DNA of 64,000 bases. It comes from Saccharobesus litoralis (GTDB taxonomy: Bacteria; Pseudomonadota; Gammaproteobacteria; Enterobacterales; Alteromonadaceae). The notes under the pieces were generated by a model. That model was not told the DNA's origin, ran no database searches, and worked only from the letters and a program-made list of their open reading frames with translations. Position numbers and translations under genes: made by a program. Of this stretch, positions 44,053-53,606 are shown one piece after another. Positions within the stretch are counted from its first letter, which is position 1, and each line of letters begins with the position of its first letter. The stretch spans positions 1,364,001-1,428,000 of the forward strand of contig NZ_CP026604.1 in NCBI RefSeq assembly GCF_003063625.1, given 5' to 3'.

Positions 44053-45888
44053 TTAGCCGAATAGCTTACCTAGCTTTTTCTTTAATTTATCTTCGACTTT
44101 GTTTTTTAGCTTATCCTTATGCTTGTCGATAACTTTGCTTTTTAACAATTCGTCAAGTTTACCGTCAGTGTCATCAAGCAGTTGACTGAGTTCGGCTAGC
44201 TCATTCGCTTCTTGTTGGTTTAGATTTAGGCTATCAGCGGCTTGTTGCTGCAGTTTTGACTGTAAGCTGGACTTAAAATCATCCAATTTCGCGGCAACCT
44301 GTTGTTTGGCGGCATCTTTTAATAGCGAGTCTAGTTTTGATCTGACACTGAAGTTAGGGTCATTTATTTCACCTGTAACCGTTACTAGTAAATCGAGAGG
44401 CGACAATCCCTTAATGGTATTCAACACCGCTCTATTTAGGCTTGAATCTGCCGATCCCGAATATTGCGCATTACCAATATCTAACTTGGCGACACTGGTA
44501 ATTTGACTGTTAGTGAGATTGAAATCTCCTGTCCCTTGCAGATCAGCACTGTCGAGTGACAGTTGCAGTGAATCACTGTTAGCTAAAGACAGTTTATCGA
44601 GTTTTAATTGGGTTAGTTGCCATTGCCCATCACTGGTTATTACGCCATTTTCTGATATTCGAGCTTTACCTTCGCCATTTAATTGGCCACTGCCTAACAT
44701 GTTGCTGCTTAGTAATGTCCATTGCGTTGGCAAGTTTCTGAACCAATGTTCAGACGTGAGCTCATTTATGCTTAAGTCGAACTCACCTTGCGGACTAATA
44801 ATATTAATTTTGGCAGACTTAACTAACCAAGAGGGCAGAGGATTACGTTCAGTGAAATGGACAAAGCGGCCCATTGCGTTGGTATTGAGCTTTTCTTCTT
44901 TAGTTGATGATTGACTTAGTAGCGGCTTAACTCGACGGTAAATATCTGTTGCTGTGTTGTAATGCTCGCGCGCTTTTGCGCCAAATAATAAGTGGGCAAC
45001 ATCGCCCCCGTCTAATTCATCTAGCTGGTAGGTTTGTTCAATATATTGCCAGTCAGCTTTGGGTGCGGTTTTTAATTCGCTTACGGCTTGGCTTATATTG
45101 CTTTTACTTGTGGCGAGTTGTTCTTTTGCGGCTTTTATCGCTGCCTTATCTTGTTTAAATTGCTGTTTAAGCTTCTCAAAGTCTTGTTTAAGTTGCTCAA
45201 CATCTTCAAGCGATTTAACTTTGCTATCACCGAGTTTTTTCAACTCTTGTTCATAGTACTTTAGGGTGTCTTGATTTGGGATATCTGATTTTAAATCTTG
45301 ATACTTTTGCTTTTCAGCGGCATAAACGCTTTTTAAGTTATCAGCCGCTTTGGGGGTTTTTAGATTAGGATCGTTAAGTACAGTATCTGTACTTGGAAGC
45401 TCGATATCCATTCCTGTTAGTGATGCATCGTCTTGGGCGCTAGTTTGCTCATTGGCTTCAGGTTTAGCTATCTCTGATTTGTTGAATACTTCACCTGGTG
45501 TATTACGGTGACTGCCGAGCGCCAGTTGATTGATACTGAGTTGTTCAATAATTGTTTTGCCAAACAGATATTGCCAAAAGTCGATACCGGCACTGGCTTG
45601 TTGAAATGCCACTAAATTTTGCGTGGGTTGCTCAGGATCGGTAGCTTGAAAGCCTATAATATCCAGATTAAAAGGCGACCATTGAACATCAACTTGTTCA
45701 ACATTAACCTCGGCTCCCAAATACCAGCCTAAGCCTTTTTCAATACTGAATTTAATTAGCATACCGGCAAAAACATACAGGAATAAACCAATAAAAATAA
45801 AGGTGGTGGCAAACCCTGCTAAACCTTGCCAACGTAAAATGGATTTTTTAACCGGCTGTGAGGCGGTTGTTTGTTGGTTATTAGACAT
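44053..45888 (-). CDS. TIGR03545 family protein (AsmA-like)
   Basis: This 611-residue protein has a single N-terminal membrane helix (about residues 20-50: WQGLAGFATTFIFIGLFLYV), so it is anchored in the inner membrane with a periplasmic body. The start of that body (VNVEQVDVQWSPFNLDIIGF, LVAFQQASAGIDFWQYLFGK) resembles AsmA-type proteins that handle outer-membrane lipids. The middle contains a long Lys/Gln/Glu coiled coil (about 195-275), and the end is another charged helical stretch (KDKLKNKVEDKLKKKLGKLF). It is read 7 bp after the TIGR03546 gene in the same direction; that pairing is characteristic. The function is unproven. Confidence 0.87.
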   Translation of the reverse strand: MSNNQQTTASQPVKKSILRWQGLAGFATTFIFIGLFLYVFAGMLIKFSIEKGLGWYLGAEVNVEQVDVQWSPFNLDIIGFQATDPEQPTQNLVAFQQASAGIDFWQYLFGKTIIEQLSINQLALGSHRNTPGEVFNKSEIAKPEANEQTSAQDDASLTGMDIELPSTDTVLNDPNLKTPKAADNLKSVYAAEKQKYQDLKSDIPNQDTLKYYEQELKKLGDSKVKSLEDVEQLKQDFEKLKQQFKQDKAAIKAAKEQLATSKSNISQAVSELKTAPKADWQYIEQTYQLDELDGGDVAHLLFGAKAREHYNTATDIYRRVKPLLSQSSTKEEKLNTNAMGRFVHFTERNPLPSWLVKSAKINIISPQGEFDLSINELTSEHWFRNLPTQWTLLSSNMLGSGQLNGEGKARISENGVITSDGQWQLTQLKLDKLSLANSDSLQLSLDSADLQGTGDFNLTNSQITSVAKLDIGNAQYSGSADSSLNRAVLNTIKGLSPLDLLVTVTGEINDPNFSVRSKLDSLLKDAAKQQVAAKLDDFKSSLQSKLQQQAADSLNLNQQEANELAELSQLLDDTDGKLDELLKSKVIDKHKDKLKNKVEDKLKKKLGKLFG

Positions 45889-45895
45889 AATTACC

Positions 45896-46405
45896 TTAGC
45901 CTCCTGTTACCGTTTGATAAATTTGATAAAACTTCGACGATTTCAGCCATTGAACAACCTTAAACTTTTCAATGAAGGCTTTGATATGGACTCGGTAACG
46001 AATAACGATTTGTTGGCTCGCTAACATGCAGGGCACAAACAGTATTAAGCCTACCAGTAGAGAGCCTAATGTTAACGTATGATGCAAGTGAGCTAATTTA
46101 TAGATATTAAATTGATAAAGACTGGTCCATAACCCTTGCAAGCTAGGTGCGGTTAATAAGGCTTCTCCTAAGCTAATAGAGATAGGGGCTAACAACAGGC
46201 CAACAGCAGAAAAAACGGTGGCAGATAAGAAAAATGCACTGAGATTAATGCGTATCAAAAAGGCGAGTAATAAAAAAAGTAAGTTGTGTAGACTGAGTAA
46301 AGGAGTTATTCCTACACAAAGACCAAGCGCGATCGCTGCCGCGATTTGTCTTGGTGAACTCTCTGAATTGAGAGCATGCAGTAATTTTGCGAGCAGGGTG
46401 AGCAT
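45896..46405 (-). CDS. TIGR03546 family membrane protein
   Basis: This 169-residue protein with several membrane segments belongs to the DUF2062-like TIGR03546 family. Signatures are SPRQIAAAIALGLCVGITPL near residue 18 and hydrophobic stretches at about 35-60, 62-85 and 110-135 (LGSLLVGLILFVPCMLASQQ). It precedes the TIGR03545 gene by 7 bp and is surely cotranscribed. The pair is conserved in gammaproteobacteria and probably acts together in the envelope, but no activity is known. Confidence 0.88.
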   Translation of the reverse strand: MLTLLAKLLHALNSESSPRQIAAAIALGLCVGITPLLSLHNLLFLLLAFLIRINLSAFFLSATVFSAVGLLLAPISISLGEALLTAPSLQGLWTSLYQFNIYKLAHLHHTLTLGSLLVGLILFVPCMLASQQIVIRYRVHIKAFIEKFKVVQWLKSSKFYQIYQTVTGG

Positions 46406-46458
46406 AGAGATCCTAGCTAAATAAATTTGAGTTTAAGTTTATTGGAAATTGACGTTTA

Positions 46459-46779
46459 CTACTCAACACGCCGACCATTATCTATCTGCTTTAATATACC
46501 ATCGACAAAATACAAGTGCTTGAAATATCCACCTTTTGTTGTTTTATATTGCCATAAGCTTTTACGACCTTTAGGCCAATAATCTTGTCGAAAGTTTTTC
46601 TTCAGTTGAGTTTTATATTGTGGCGCACCGCAAATTTGCTTAATTTGCGCGCTTGTCATGCCGGTTTTGGCAAAGTGTTTGCCACATTTAAAGCTGGCGC
46701 TATGTACTTGTGAACCATACAAAAAACAAATAATAAGCGTTGTGTGAGTAGTAAAACGTCGAACAAATCCTTTGTTCAT
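46459..46779 (-). CDS. DUF2845 family exported protein
   Basis: This 106-residue protein has an N-terminal signal peptide (TTHTTLIICFLYGSQVHSAS). The short mature domain, FKCGKHFAKTGMTSAQIKQI then CGAPQYKT and LWQYKT, resembles the SmpA/OmlA-type 'G-x-s-xx-ev-...-GxP' fold found in DUF2845 proteins. Two Cys residues (in FKCGK and QICGAP) could form a disulfide in the periplasm. The function is unknown. The next gene in the same direction ends 36 bp upstream of no obvious partner, so it is probably monocistronic. Confidence 0.75.
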   Translation of the reverse strand: MNKGFVRRFTTHTTLIICFLYGSQVHSASFKCGKHFAKTGMTSAQIKQICGAPQYKTQLKKNFRQDYWPKGRKSLWQYKTTKGGYFKHLYFVDGILKQIDNGRRVE

Positions 46780-46854
46780 GGTAAATCCTTTATTTGAGGT
46801 AACGCTTCATTGTTTTGCTAAAACGTCTTGAATCGCTACCTGTATTGGCTAAAT

Positions 46855-48282
46855 CTAGTTAGTTTGCGCTAACAAAATACGTTTGTTTTGCGCAAGTAAA
46901 GCTGTCATTTTCTTCGATTGCGCCAAGAAGTTAGCCTTCTCATTTTTGTCGATAGGCACGGCTTTTGGTAGTTTAACTGTCTTCGGATTACGGTGCACGC
47001 CGTCAACTAAAAACTCATAATGTAGATGCGGGCCAGTAACACGCCCCGTGGCACCCACGGTACCAATTTTCTGATTTTGCCGAACTTTGGCGCCGGTTTT
47101 TACGTAGCGACGATGTAAGTGTAAATACTTGGTTGTGTATTTTTCACCGTGCTGAATAAAAACATAATTACCGTTTAATTTACTGTAACCGGAACGGATG
47201 ACTTTACCATCACCGGCAGCTACAACAGGCGTGCCGGTTCGCGCTGCATAATCAATGCCTCGATGTGGACGAACTTTGCCCGTAACTGGATGAAGGCGGC
47301 GAGGGTTAAAGCTTGAACTTATGTATTTAAAATTAACCGGAGCGCGTAAAAAAGCTTTACGCATACTACGTCCTTCTGGGGTGTAGTAATTGCCGTCTGA
47401 ATGTAACACGGCAGCGTAAGATTGATTTTGATTAATAAATTCAGCGGCTAATATCTCACCTGGACCAATATATTCACCGTCGACATAACGTTTTTCAAAT
47501 ACCACATTAAAGCTGTCGTCTTTACGAATATCCAATGCGAAGTCGATATCCCAACCAAAAATATTGGCCAAATTCATAATTTGCGTTTCTGTTAAACCGG
47601 CGTCGACTCCAGCATTCCAGAAACTGCTAGATATAGAGGCAAATGAAAAGGCTTCGCTTGTTTCCACTTGTTTGGTTAATTTTCGGCCTTTAAACCCTGT
47701 TTCAGTGGCGGTGACAATGAGGGTGTCGATAGCAGATTCTGCATAGGCAAGTTCCGCTAATTCGTTGTTGTTGTCGAATGTGATAATTATCTCATCACCG
47801 GGTTTGAGCTGCTTAATAATTTGTTTAGCCGTATTATTTTTACTGACTTCGAGTAGGGTTTTAGCTGGAATTTTATGGCGCTCAAATATTTTAGCTAGGC
47901 TGTCATTCTTTTTAACGTCAGCGGTAACAACTCTTTGTTCTTGTTCTACTAAGGTTTGCGGGCTAACTGGCTGTGAGTTGTTATTTGCTATGGTTTGTTG
48001 GCTAACTAAACTAGGGGCGATATAGGCCGCTGATGGCTTATTCTCGGCCGCCAGAGTTGATATTGCCGGGTTTTCGGTAAGATCGAGATCAAGCGGTAAC
48101 GCTATCCGTTCGCCGGGACGTAAAGACCCTAAGTTATTGATTTCAATACCTGAATCGTCATCAGTATGTCGGGAAGCGGAGGCATCATCCGAAGGGAAAA
48201 AGCTGGCAAGCAAAATAATGCCAGTTATTGCGCCAATTGAGATCTGATGAGTACGAGGAAATTGATGCCAAATATGTAACAT
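46855..48282 (-). CDS. mepM: M23 family murein endopeptidase (MepM-like)
   Basis: This 475-residue peptidoglycan DD-endopeptidase opens cross-links during cell wall growth. An N-terminal membrane anchor/signal (ISIGAITGIILLASFF) is followed by an OapA/LysM-like region (about residues 120-180: DSLAKIFERHKIPAKTLLEV). The C-terminal LytM domain carries the zinc motifs HRGIDYAA (H-x3-D) and HLHYEF (H-x-H). Length and order match E. coli MepM (440 residues) and its relatives. It is divergent from tyrS, an arrangement seen in several gammaproteobacteria. Confidence 0.92.
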   Translation of the reverse strand: MLHIWHQFPRTHQISIGAITGIILLASFFPSDDASASRHTDDDSGIEINNLGSLRPGERIALPLDLDLTENPAISTLAAENKPSAAYIAPSLVSQQTIANNNSQPVSPQTLVEQEQRVVTADVKKNDSLAKIFERHKIPAKTLLEVSKNNTAKQIIKQLKPGDEIIITFDNNNELAELAYAESAIDTLIVTATETGFKGRKLTKQVETSEAFSFASISSSFWNAGVDAGLTETQIMNLANIFGWDIDFALDIRKDDSFNVVFEKRYVDGEYIGPGEILAAEFINQNQSYAAVLHSDGNYYTPEGRSMRKAFLRAPVNFKYISSSFNPRRLHPVTGKVRPHRGIDYAARTGTPVVAAGDGKVIRSGYSKLNGNYVFIQHGEKYTTKYLHLHRRYVKTGAKVRQNQKIGTVGATGRVTGPHLHYEFLVDGVHRNPKTVKLPKAVPIDKNEKANFLAQSKKMTALLAQNKRILLAQTN

Positions 48283-48582
48283 TTACCAGTCGAAATTAAC
48301 CATGAACAATGCGCCGAGCATATAACGAATTGCCATTGTTTTCTACCTGTCAGATACTGATTATGGCGTTAAAGTCGCTTAATTTCGCTTTTTTGATTGA
48401 TTGACGCTGAGATTACCGGTTTTTGTAAACTTTTCTCTACAAAAAACGTGATTTTTCGAGACAGAATGCGAGTTTTACTTTCAATGCTAACGCGGCATGA
48501 TTACAATCTGCGCACGCAAAAATCCTGATGGGATCCGGGGGCAAGTGTACTGCCCGTAAAAAAGAACTATAGAGAATTATCA

Positions 48583-49776
48583 ATGACAGATATTCAGGCT
48601 GCACTGGCAGAAATTAAACGTGGTGCTGAAGAAGTACTTGTTGAAGAAGAGCTAATTGAAAAACTAAAAGAAGGTCGACCATTACGCATAAAAGCTGGTT
48701 TTGATCCAACAGCGCCTGATCTGCATTTAGGGCACACGGTACTTATCAATAAGTTGCGTGCTTTTCAGCAACTCGGTCATGAAGTTATTTTCTTGATTGG
48801 CGACTTTACTGGCTTGATCGGCGATCCGACAGGTAAAAATGTCACTCGTAAGCCGTTAACCAAAGAGCAAGTATTAGCAAACGCAGAAACATACAAAGAG
48901 CAAGTATTTAAAGTTTTAGATCCTGCTAAAACTCGAGTTGAGTTTAACTCAAAGTGGATGGAGCAATTGGGTTCGGCTGGCATGATCAAATTAGCAGCTC
49001 GCCAAACAGTTGCGCGTATGCTTGAGCGCGATGACTTTAAAAAACGTTATGCCAACGGCCAATCTATTGCGATTCATGAGTTTTTATATCCACTGGTTCA
49101 AGGTTGGGATTCAGTTGCATTAGAATCAGATGTTGAGCTTGGCGGTACCGACCAAAAATTCAACCTATTAATGGGTCGTGAGCTACAAAAAGAAGAAGGT
49201 CAAAAGCCACAAACTGTATTGATGATGCCATTGTTGGAAGGTTTAGACGGCGTACAAAAAATGTCTAAGTCATTAAACAACTATATTGGTATTACTGATG
49301 CGCCCAACGATATGTTTGGTAAAGTGATGTCGATTAGTGATGAGTTAATGTGGCGTTATTTTGATTTATTGAGCTTCCGTCCTTTAGATGAAATTGCCGG
49401 CTTAAAACAAAAAGTGGCTGATGGTGCTAACCCTCGTGATATTAAAATTGAGTTAGCTAAAGAGTTGATTGCTCGTTTTCACTCAGATGACGCAGCTGAA
49501 GGTGCACATCAAGACTTTATTCAACGTTTTCAAAAAAATGCGATCCCTGATGATTTACCTGAAGTGACAATTGCTGGCGGTGATGACTTAGCAATTGGCA
49601 ATTTATTGAAAGAAGCAGGCTTAGTGGCTAGTACGTCAGAAGCGATGCGCATGATCAAACAAGGTGCAGTTAAAATAGACGGCGAAAAAGTGACAGATAA
49701 TAAGTTAACTGTGGCTAGCGGTACAACGGCTGTTTATCAAGTCGGTAAACGTAAATTCGCTAAAGTGACTAGCTAG
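48583..49776 (+). CDS. tyrS: Tyrosyl-tRNA synthetase, TyrZ-type
   Basis: This 397-residue class I synthetase charges tRNA-Tyr. HIGH-like HLGHT is in [18 protein letters not shown] (about residues 41-58) and KMSKS is in [12 protein letters not shown] (about 228-239). The C-terminal S4 RNA-binding domain has [14 protein letters not shown]. The [11 protein letters not shown] form and length mark the second bacterial subtype (TyrZ, as in Haemophilus and Pseudomonas), not the E. coli 424-residue TyrS form. No leader attenuator was recognised. It converges on the DUF3014 gene with a shared terminator. Confidence 0.97.
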   Translation: MTDIQAALAEIKRGAEEVLVEEELIEKLKEGRPLRIKAGFDPTAPDLHLGHTVLINKLRAFQQLGHEVIFLIGDFTGLIGDPTGKNVTRKPLTKEQVLANAETYKEQVFKVLDPAKTRVEFNSKWMEQLGSAGMIKLAARQTVARMLERDDFKKRYANGQSIAIHEFLYPLVQGWDSVALESDVELGGTDQKFNLLMGRELQKEEGQKPQTVLMMPLLEGLDGVQKMSKSLNNYIGITDAPNDMFGKVMSISDELMWRYFDLLSFRPLDEIAGLKQKVADGANPRDIKIELAKELIARFHSDDAAEGAHQDFIQRFQKNAIPDDLPEVTIAGGDDLAIGNLLKEAGLVASTSEAMRMIKQGAVKIDGEKVTDNKLTVASGTTAVYQVGKRKFAKVTS

Positions 49777-49850
49777 TAACTAGTACTGTTTCCAGAAAGA
49801 AATGATCAGTTGAAATCACGATGTAAGCTAGAAAAAATGAACCAATGTAG

Positions 49851-49960
49851 GTCGAAATTTATTTCGACAATAGCAGCGGAGCTGCTAAAGGCTTAGTTTC
49901 CATCGACAACAATGCCCTAAGGTTTCAACCTTTGTCGAGGCAAGCCTCGACCTACAAGAG
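49851..49960. repeat. Intergenic repeat with GTCGAAATTTATTTCGAC palindrome
   Basis: Between tyrS and its terminator, TAGGTCGAAATTTATTTCGA and GTCGAGGCAAGCCTCGACCT form nested hairpins, and the outer ends (GTAGGTCG / CGACCTAC) are complementary. Related short palindromes lie at 40170-40195 and in the three repeats at 6604, 8987 and 13976. This is non-coding. Confidence 0.55.
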
Positions 49961-49990
49961 GGATTTCAATACGCGTGTTAATAATAAAAA

Positions 49991-50018
49991 ACCGATGTGA
50001 CATCACATCGGTTTTTTT
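49991..50018. terminator. Bidirectional terminator between tyrS and DUF3014 gene
   Basis: ACCGATGTGA (49991-50000) pairs perfectly with TCACATCGGT (50003-50012), with A residues before and T residues after. It serves both converging genes. Confidence 0.9.
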
Positions 50019-50035
50019 GTTGGTTAAAGTCTGGT

Positions 50036-50914
50036 TTATCTTACTAATTCGGCTTTAAATTGAGCGAGTTTAGCTTGGACTTTTTTCTGGTTTTTAGGGC
50101 CCATGCGGATCAGCAGTTTTTGAATAGGGGCTAAGCTTTCTAAAGCCGGATCGGAAAATTGATACATGGCGGATGGCGCAATGAGGCGAATATCCCCTTC
50201 TACCACTGGTGCATCCAGCGCTTGGTCTATAGCCGCTAGTAACGTATCGTCAAAGTCTTTGCCATTGTAGCCAATTTCTTCATAGGCTTCTGATAACAAA
50301 GGTTTTGCTAAATCAAAAAGTGCCATGCTAGCCGATACGGGTAAATTGTCGATTAGGTTGGCCAAATCGTTGTAGCGGCTATAGCTACTTTCTTCTAGCG
50401 TGAAATAGTGCTCGTTACCGGTTTGCATGGCTTTTACTACAATACCTGTGCTAGGTGCTTTTACAGGACTATATTGATGAGCTAAATCACCGCGCGAGGC
50501 ATTATCAACAAAAACGACAAACTTTCGCACTAAATCATTATTAACCAAATCGTCATGAGCCAACACTTCATTTTGGCTGGTTAAAGAGGCTATTTGGTTT
50601 TGCATCCAACCACTGCTTTGTTCTAGTTCAGGAATACTCGGTTCTTCTGGTTCTGGGGCAACAACTGGCTCAGGTTCATCGACAATGACTGGCTCGGGGT
50701 CAGCGATCTCTACAGGTTCTGGCTCAGGTTCTGGGGCTGTGTTTATTGGCTCGGGTTCAACCGCAGGAGTTGGCATTGCCACTTGTTCGGGTTTGGTTTG
50801 ATTGACTTCGGGAGTTTCATCCGAAGGCCATAACGCGTAAAGACTTATGCTTGAGACAACAACAATGCCTGCCAATATGGCTGGCACTAAACTGGAAGAT
50901 GTGGGTTCGGCCAT
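50036..50914 (-). CDS. DUF3014 family membrane protein
   Basis: This 292-residue protein has one N-terminal membrane helix (LVPAILAGIVVVSSISLYAL), then a Pro/Glu/Val-rich linker (about residues 35-95, repeats of EPEP and DEPEPV). The conserved DUF3014 body follows from about residue 100 (NNDLVRKFVVFVDNASRGDL; RYNDLANLIDNLPVSASMAL; MYQFSDPALESL). It is inner-membrane anchored with a periplasmic body. The family is widespread in gammaproteobacteria with no assigned function. Confidence 0.88.
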   Translation of the reverse strand: MAEPTSSSLVPAILAGIVVVSSISLYALWPSDETPEVNQTKPEQVAMPTPAVEPEPINTAPEPEPEPVEIADPEPVIVDEPEPVVAPEPEEPSIPELEQSSGWMQNQIASLTSQNEVLAHDDLVNNDLVRKFVVFVDNASRGDLAHQYSPVKAPSTGIVVKAMQTGNEHYFTLEESSYSRYNDLANLIDNLPVSASMALFDLAKPLLSEAYEEIGYNGKDFDDTLLAAIDQALDAPVVEGDIRLIAPSAMYQFSDPALESLAPIQKLLIRMGPKNQKKVQAKLAQFKAELVR

Positions 50915-50951
50915 AATTAATTCCTAATGTTCTAAAAACGATTCAATTTAA

Positions 50952-51127
50952 TATAGCCTTCTCGCTCAGGTCTTATGGTTCATTGTCAGCGCTTACTCTC
51001 GACTTTGGCTCCTGCGTCGTCCTACTACCTAAATCCCTTTAGGCAGCCCCAATCACATAGTAGAGCATATGCTCATGGGGTCTCGAAGCTTGACGGCTTC
51101 CCCTAAAACCTGATCGCTTTGACTATA
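50952..51127. repeat. Dispersed TATAGTC element copy I (176 bp, enlarged)
   Basis: TATAGCC at 50952 and GACTATA ending at 51127. It equals the 129-bp form with one inserted module (GGCTCCTGCGTCGTCCTACT to CTTTAGGCAG). It lies 38 bp upstream of the DUF3014 start, so it occupies its promoter region. The following 51128-51549 is AT-rich, and I see no gene or clear site in it. Confidence 0.85.
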
Positions 51128-51549
51128 GATATTTCTATTGATAGCTCAATAATCACTTAATTAAACTTAGATATCGCCATTCGGGTTAAAGTTCCCGTTA
51201 TGCGATATTTATTTTAAAATTTTATCTTTAATATCTGAGACTTATAATAAACATACGTGTATAACTATAGCTTGAAAAAAGTGCTTCGTGTTGATTTTTT
51301 GAACGGTTTTTAGCTCATTATGCGTTATCTATATAGCGATACATTTTCCTATAATAAAATGTTTATAAAAATGTAAAATAATTGTTGAATCCCTTGCTGT
51401 TAGTCAGCAATATGCTATTCATGATCTGGTAGTTTCTGCTAAATAATGATTGTTTTGCACAACAAAATTTGCGAAACCAGATATTCTCCACAACACTTAG
51501 TATAAAGTTCGGCTTAGTTAATCCACGTTAAATTCGAAAAAGCGAGATT

Positions 51550-51915
51550 ATGACAACCCAAGTACTCATTTGTGACGATTCAAACTTTGCGCGAAAGCAG
51601 ATGGCCCGCTCACTGCCAGATGGCTGGGAGGTGGAGATCACTTTTGCTTGCAATGGTGAAGAAGCTTTACAAGCAATTAAAGACGGTAAAGGCGAGGTTG
51701 TGTTTCTCGATCTAACTATGCCTGTGATGGATGGTTTTGAGACACTGCGCAATATTAAACAACAAGATCTTCACGCGTTGGTCGTTGTTGTGTCTGGTGA
51801 TATTCAGCCTGAAGCCCGGCAGCGAGTGAAAAGTTTAGGGGCTATTGATTTTATCAAGAAGCCAATAAACAAAAATAAAGCCGAGATGATCCTGAAAGAA
51901 TACGGCATCTTATAA
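51550..51915 (+). CDS. CheY-like response regulator
   Basis: This 121-residue single-domain receiver has all key residues: VLICDDSNFARKQMARSL with the acidic pair, phospho-Asp in VVFLDLTMPVMDGFETL (about residue 57), Ser/Thr in VVVVSGDIQ and Lys in DFIKKPIN. It has no output domain, so it acts by protein contact. The next genes encode a CheC-type phosphatase and a diguanylate cyclase in the same direction (29-bp gap, then a start-stop overlap). They suggest a module in which phosphorylation of this regulator is reset by CheC and linked to cyclic-di-GMP. Confidence 0.94.
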   Translation: MTTQVLICDDSNFARKQMARSLPDGWEVEITFACNGEEALQAIKDGKGEVVFLDLTMPVMDGFETLRNIKQQDLHALVVVVSGDIQPEARQRVKSLGAIDFIKKPINKNKAEMILKEYGIL

Positions 51916-51944
51916 ACGCGACCTAAGGTTAAGAGAAGCAAACA

Positions 51945-52565
51945 GTGAATCGAGCTTTGAATGTAAGCATCACGGAAGATCAAAGAGATTGTTACCAAGA
52001 AATAACCAATGTGGCTATGGGGCAGGCGGCAGATTTGCTCGCACGCTTGTTAGAAGTCCATGTCATCTTGCCTATTCCCGTGGTTAACTTGCTTGAAGTT
52101 AACGAACTGCGCATGGCGTTAAGTGGTATCGAAAATTCTGATTCAGTTTCCGGTGTATGCCAAGGCTTTATTGGCGATGGTATATCAGGTGAAGCACTAC
52201 TGATATTTAATGATGCTAGTTTTAGTGATATTTCGTCGTTACTTAAATATGGCGGTGATTTAGATACGTCATTAGAGCTGGAATTGTTAATGGATACGGC
52301 CAACATCTTGATTGGTGCTTGTTTGCGCGGTATCGCGGAGCAATTACATGTTATCTTTAGTCAGGGGCATCCTATTGTCTTGGGGCAACATGTCAATTTA
52401 ACGGATTTAGTACAGCCAGATAATTATCGCTGGAGTAAAACCCTAGCGATAGAAATAAACTACAAAATTGAAGGCTTCGATATTAACTGTGATCTATTGT
52501 TGTTATTCGCAGAAGATTCTATCGGAGCCCTAAACCAAAAGATTAATTTCCTGTTGGACGAGTAA
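51945..52565 (+). CDS. CheC-family chemotaxis phosphatase
   Basis: The 206-residue protein has the two CheC active-site helices of the form E-x2-N-x-A: YQEITNVAMGQAADLLARLL near residue 20 and MDTANILIGACLRGIAEQL near 110. In the second helix Asp replaces the usual Glu (D-x2-N). CheC proteins dephosphorylate CheY-P or related regulators. The start is GTG at 51945, preceded by AAGAGAAG. The gene lies between its probable substrate (the CheY-like protein) and a diguanylate cyclase, and its stop overlaps the start of the latter (TAATG). Confidence 0.88.
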   Translation: MNRALNVSITEDQRDCYQEITNVAMGQAADLLARLLEVHVILPIPVVNLLEVNELRMALSGIENSDSVSGVCQGFIGDGISGEALLIFNDASFSDISSLLKYGGDLDTSLELELLMDTANILIGACLRGIAEQLHVIFSQGHPIVLGQHVNLTDLVQPDNYRWSKTLAIEINYKIEGFDINCDLLLLFAEDSIGALNQKINFLLDE

Positions 52566-53533
52566 TGCCGAATTCTCAGGTTGATGAAGATTTAAAACAA
52601 ATGCATGCCTTAATGGCTATGCTGCAAAATTTGGATGTTGGATTGGTGATTTTAGATCGCAATTACAACATTCAACTTTGGAATAGCTTTATGGAAAGCC
52701 ATAGCGGTATGTACCCGCACGAAGTGCGTGACAGATTGCTATTTGAAGAGTTTCCGGAAATAAACGAAGATTGGTTTCGTCACAAAGCAGAATCCGTTTT
52801 TCTATTAAATAATCGGGCTTTCACGACTTGGGAACAACGTCCCTATTTATTTAAGTTTAAGAACTATCGCCCTATTACAGGTAAAGCCGAGTTTATGTAT
52901 CAAAACTCGACGCTTATTCCTTTAGCTTCGGCCAATGGCGTGGTTGAACGTATTGGCATCATTATTTATGACGTAACTGACCAAGCTATCAATCGAGTAG
53001 AGTTAAAAGAAGCTAACGATCAATTAAAACGGCTTTCTCGAACCGATAAGTTAACTGGGCTATATAATCGTGGCTATTGGGAAGAATGTTTAAATAAAGA
53101 ATTTAAACGCTGCAAACGCACAGGCAATACCAGCACTTTGTTAATGTTTGATATTGATCATTTTAAAAAGGTTAATGATCAATATGGTCATCCAACTGGG
53201 GATGAAGTTATTAAAGTCACAGCCAATATTTTGCAAGAAACCATGCGTGAAACTGACATTGCTGGACGTTATGGTGGCGAAGAATATGTGGTTATATTGA
53301 TTAACTGTAGTGCTGAACAGGCATATCATTTTGCTGAGCGCTTACGGACTAAAGTTGAGCAAACCGTGGTTGAACATCAAGGTTTCAAGGTTAACTATAC
53401 CGTTAGTTTAGGGATATGTGAGCTTGCCGATACCATAGTTAATCATAGTCAATGGATAGAGTTAGCAGACCAAGGTTTGTATCGTTCAAAAGAGTCTGGT
53501 CGCAATACAGCAACAATTTATACGCGTAACTAG
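52565..53533 (+). CDS. PAS-GGDEF diguanylate cyclase
   Basis: This 322-residue cytoplasmic enzyme would make cyclic-di-GMP. A PAS domain is at about residues 15-140 (LDVGLVILDRNYNIQLWNSF). The GGDEF domain spans about 160-320, with DKLTGLYNRGYWEE, DIDHFKKVNDQYGH and the active-site loop RYGGEEYVVIL, where GGEEY is a catalytically competent variant. RETD five residues upstream is the inhibitory I-site (RxxD), so product feedback is likely. Translation is coupled to CheC by overlapping stop and start codons. Only about 100 residues of PAS precede it and there is no membrane segment. Confidence 0.95.
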   Translation: MPNSQVDEDLKQMHALMAMLQNLDVGLVILDRNYNIQLWNSFMESHSGMYPHEVRDRLLFEEFPEINEDWFRHKAESVFLLNNRAFTTWEQRPYLFKFKNYRPITGKAEFMYQNSTLIPLASANGVVERIGIIIYDVTDQAINRVELKEANDQLKRLSRTDKLTGLYNRGYWEECLNKEFKRCKRTGNTSTLLMFDIDHFKKVNDQYGHPTGDEVIKVTANILQETMRETDIAGRYGGEEYVVILINCSAEQAYHFAERLRTKVEQTVVEHQGFKVNYTVSLGICELADTIVNHSQWIELADQGLYRSKESGRNTATIYTRN

Positions 53534-53567
53534 CGTTCTATTTTACTAGGACGAATGTAGGATTAAC

Positions 53568-53598
53568 AAAAAGGCGTCTTGTGGTGAGACGCCTTTTT
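53568..53598. terminator. Bidirectional terminator between the cyclase and MarR genes
   Basis: AAAAAGGCGTCT (53568-53579) and AGACGCCTTTTT (53587-53598) form a 12-bp stem over a 7-base loop, serving both converging genes. Confidence 0.93.
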
Positions 53599-53606
53599 GT
53601 ATTTTA

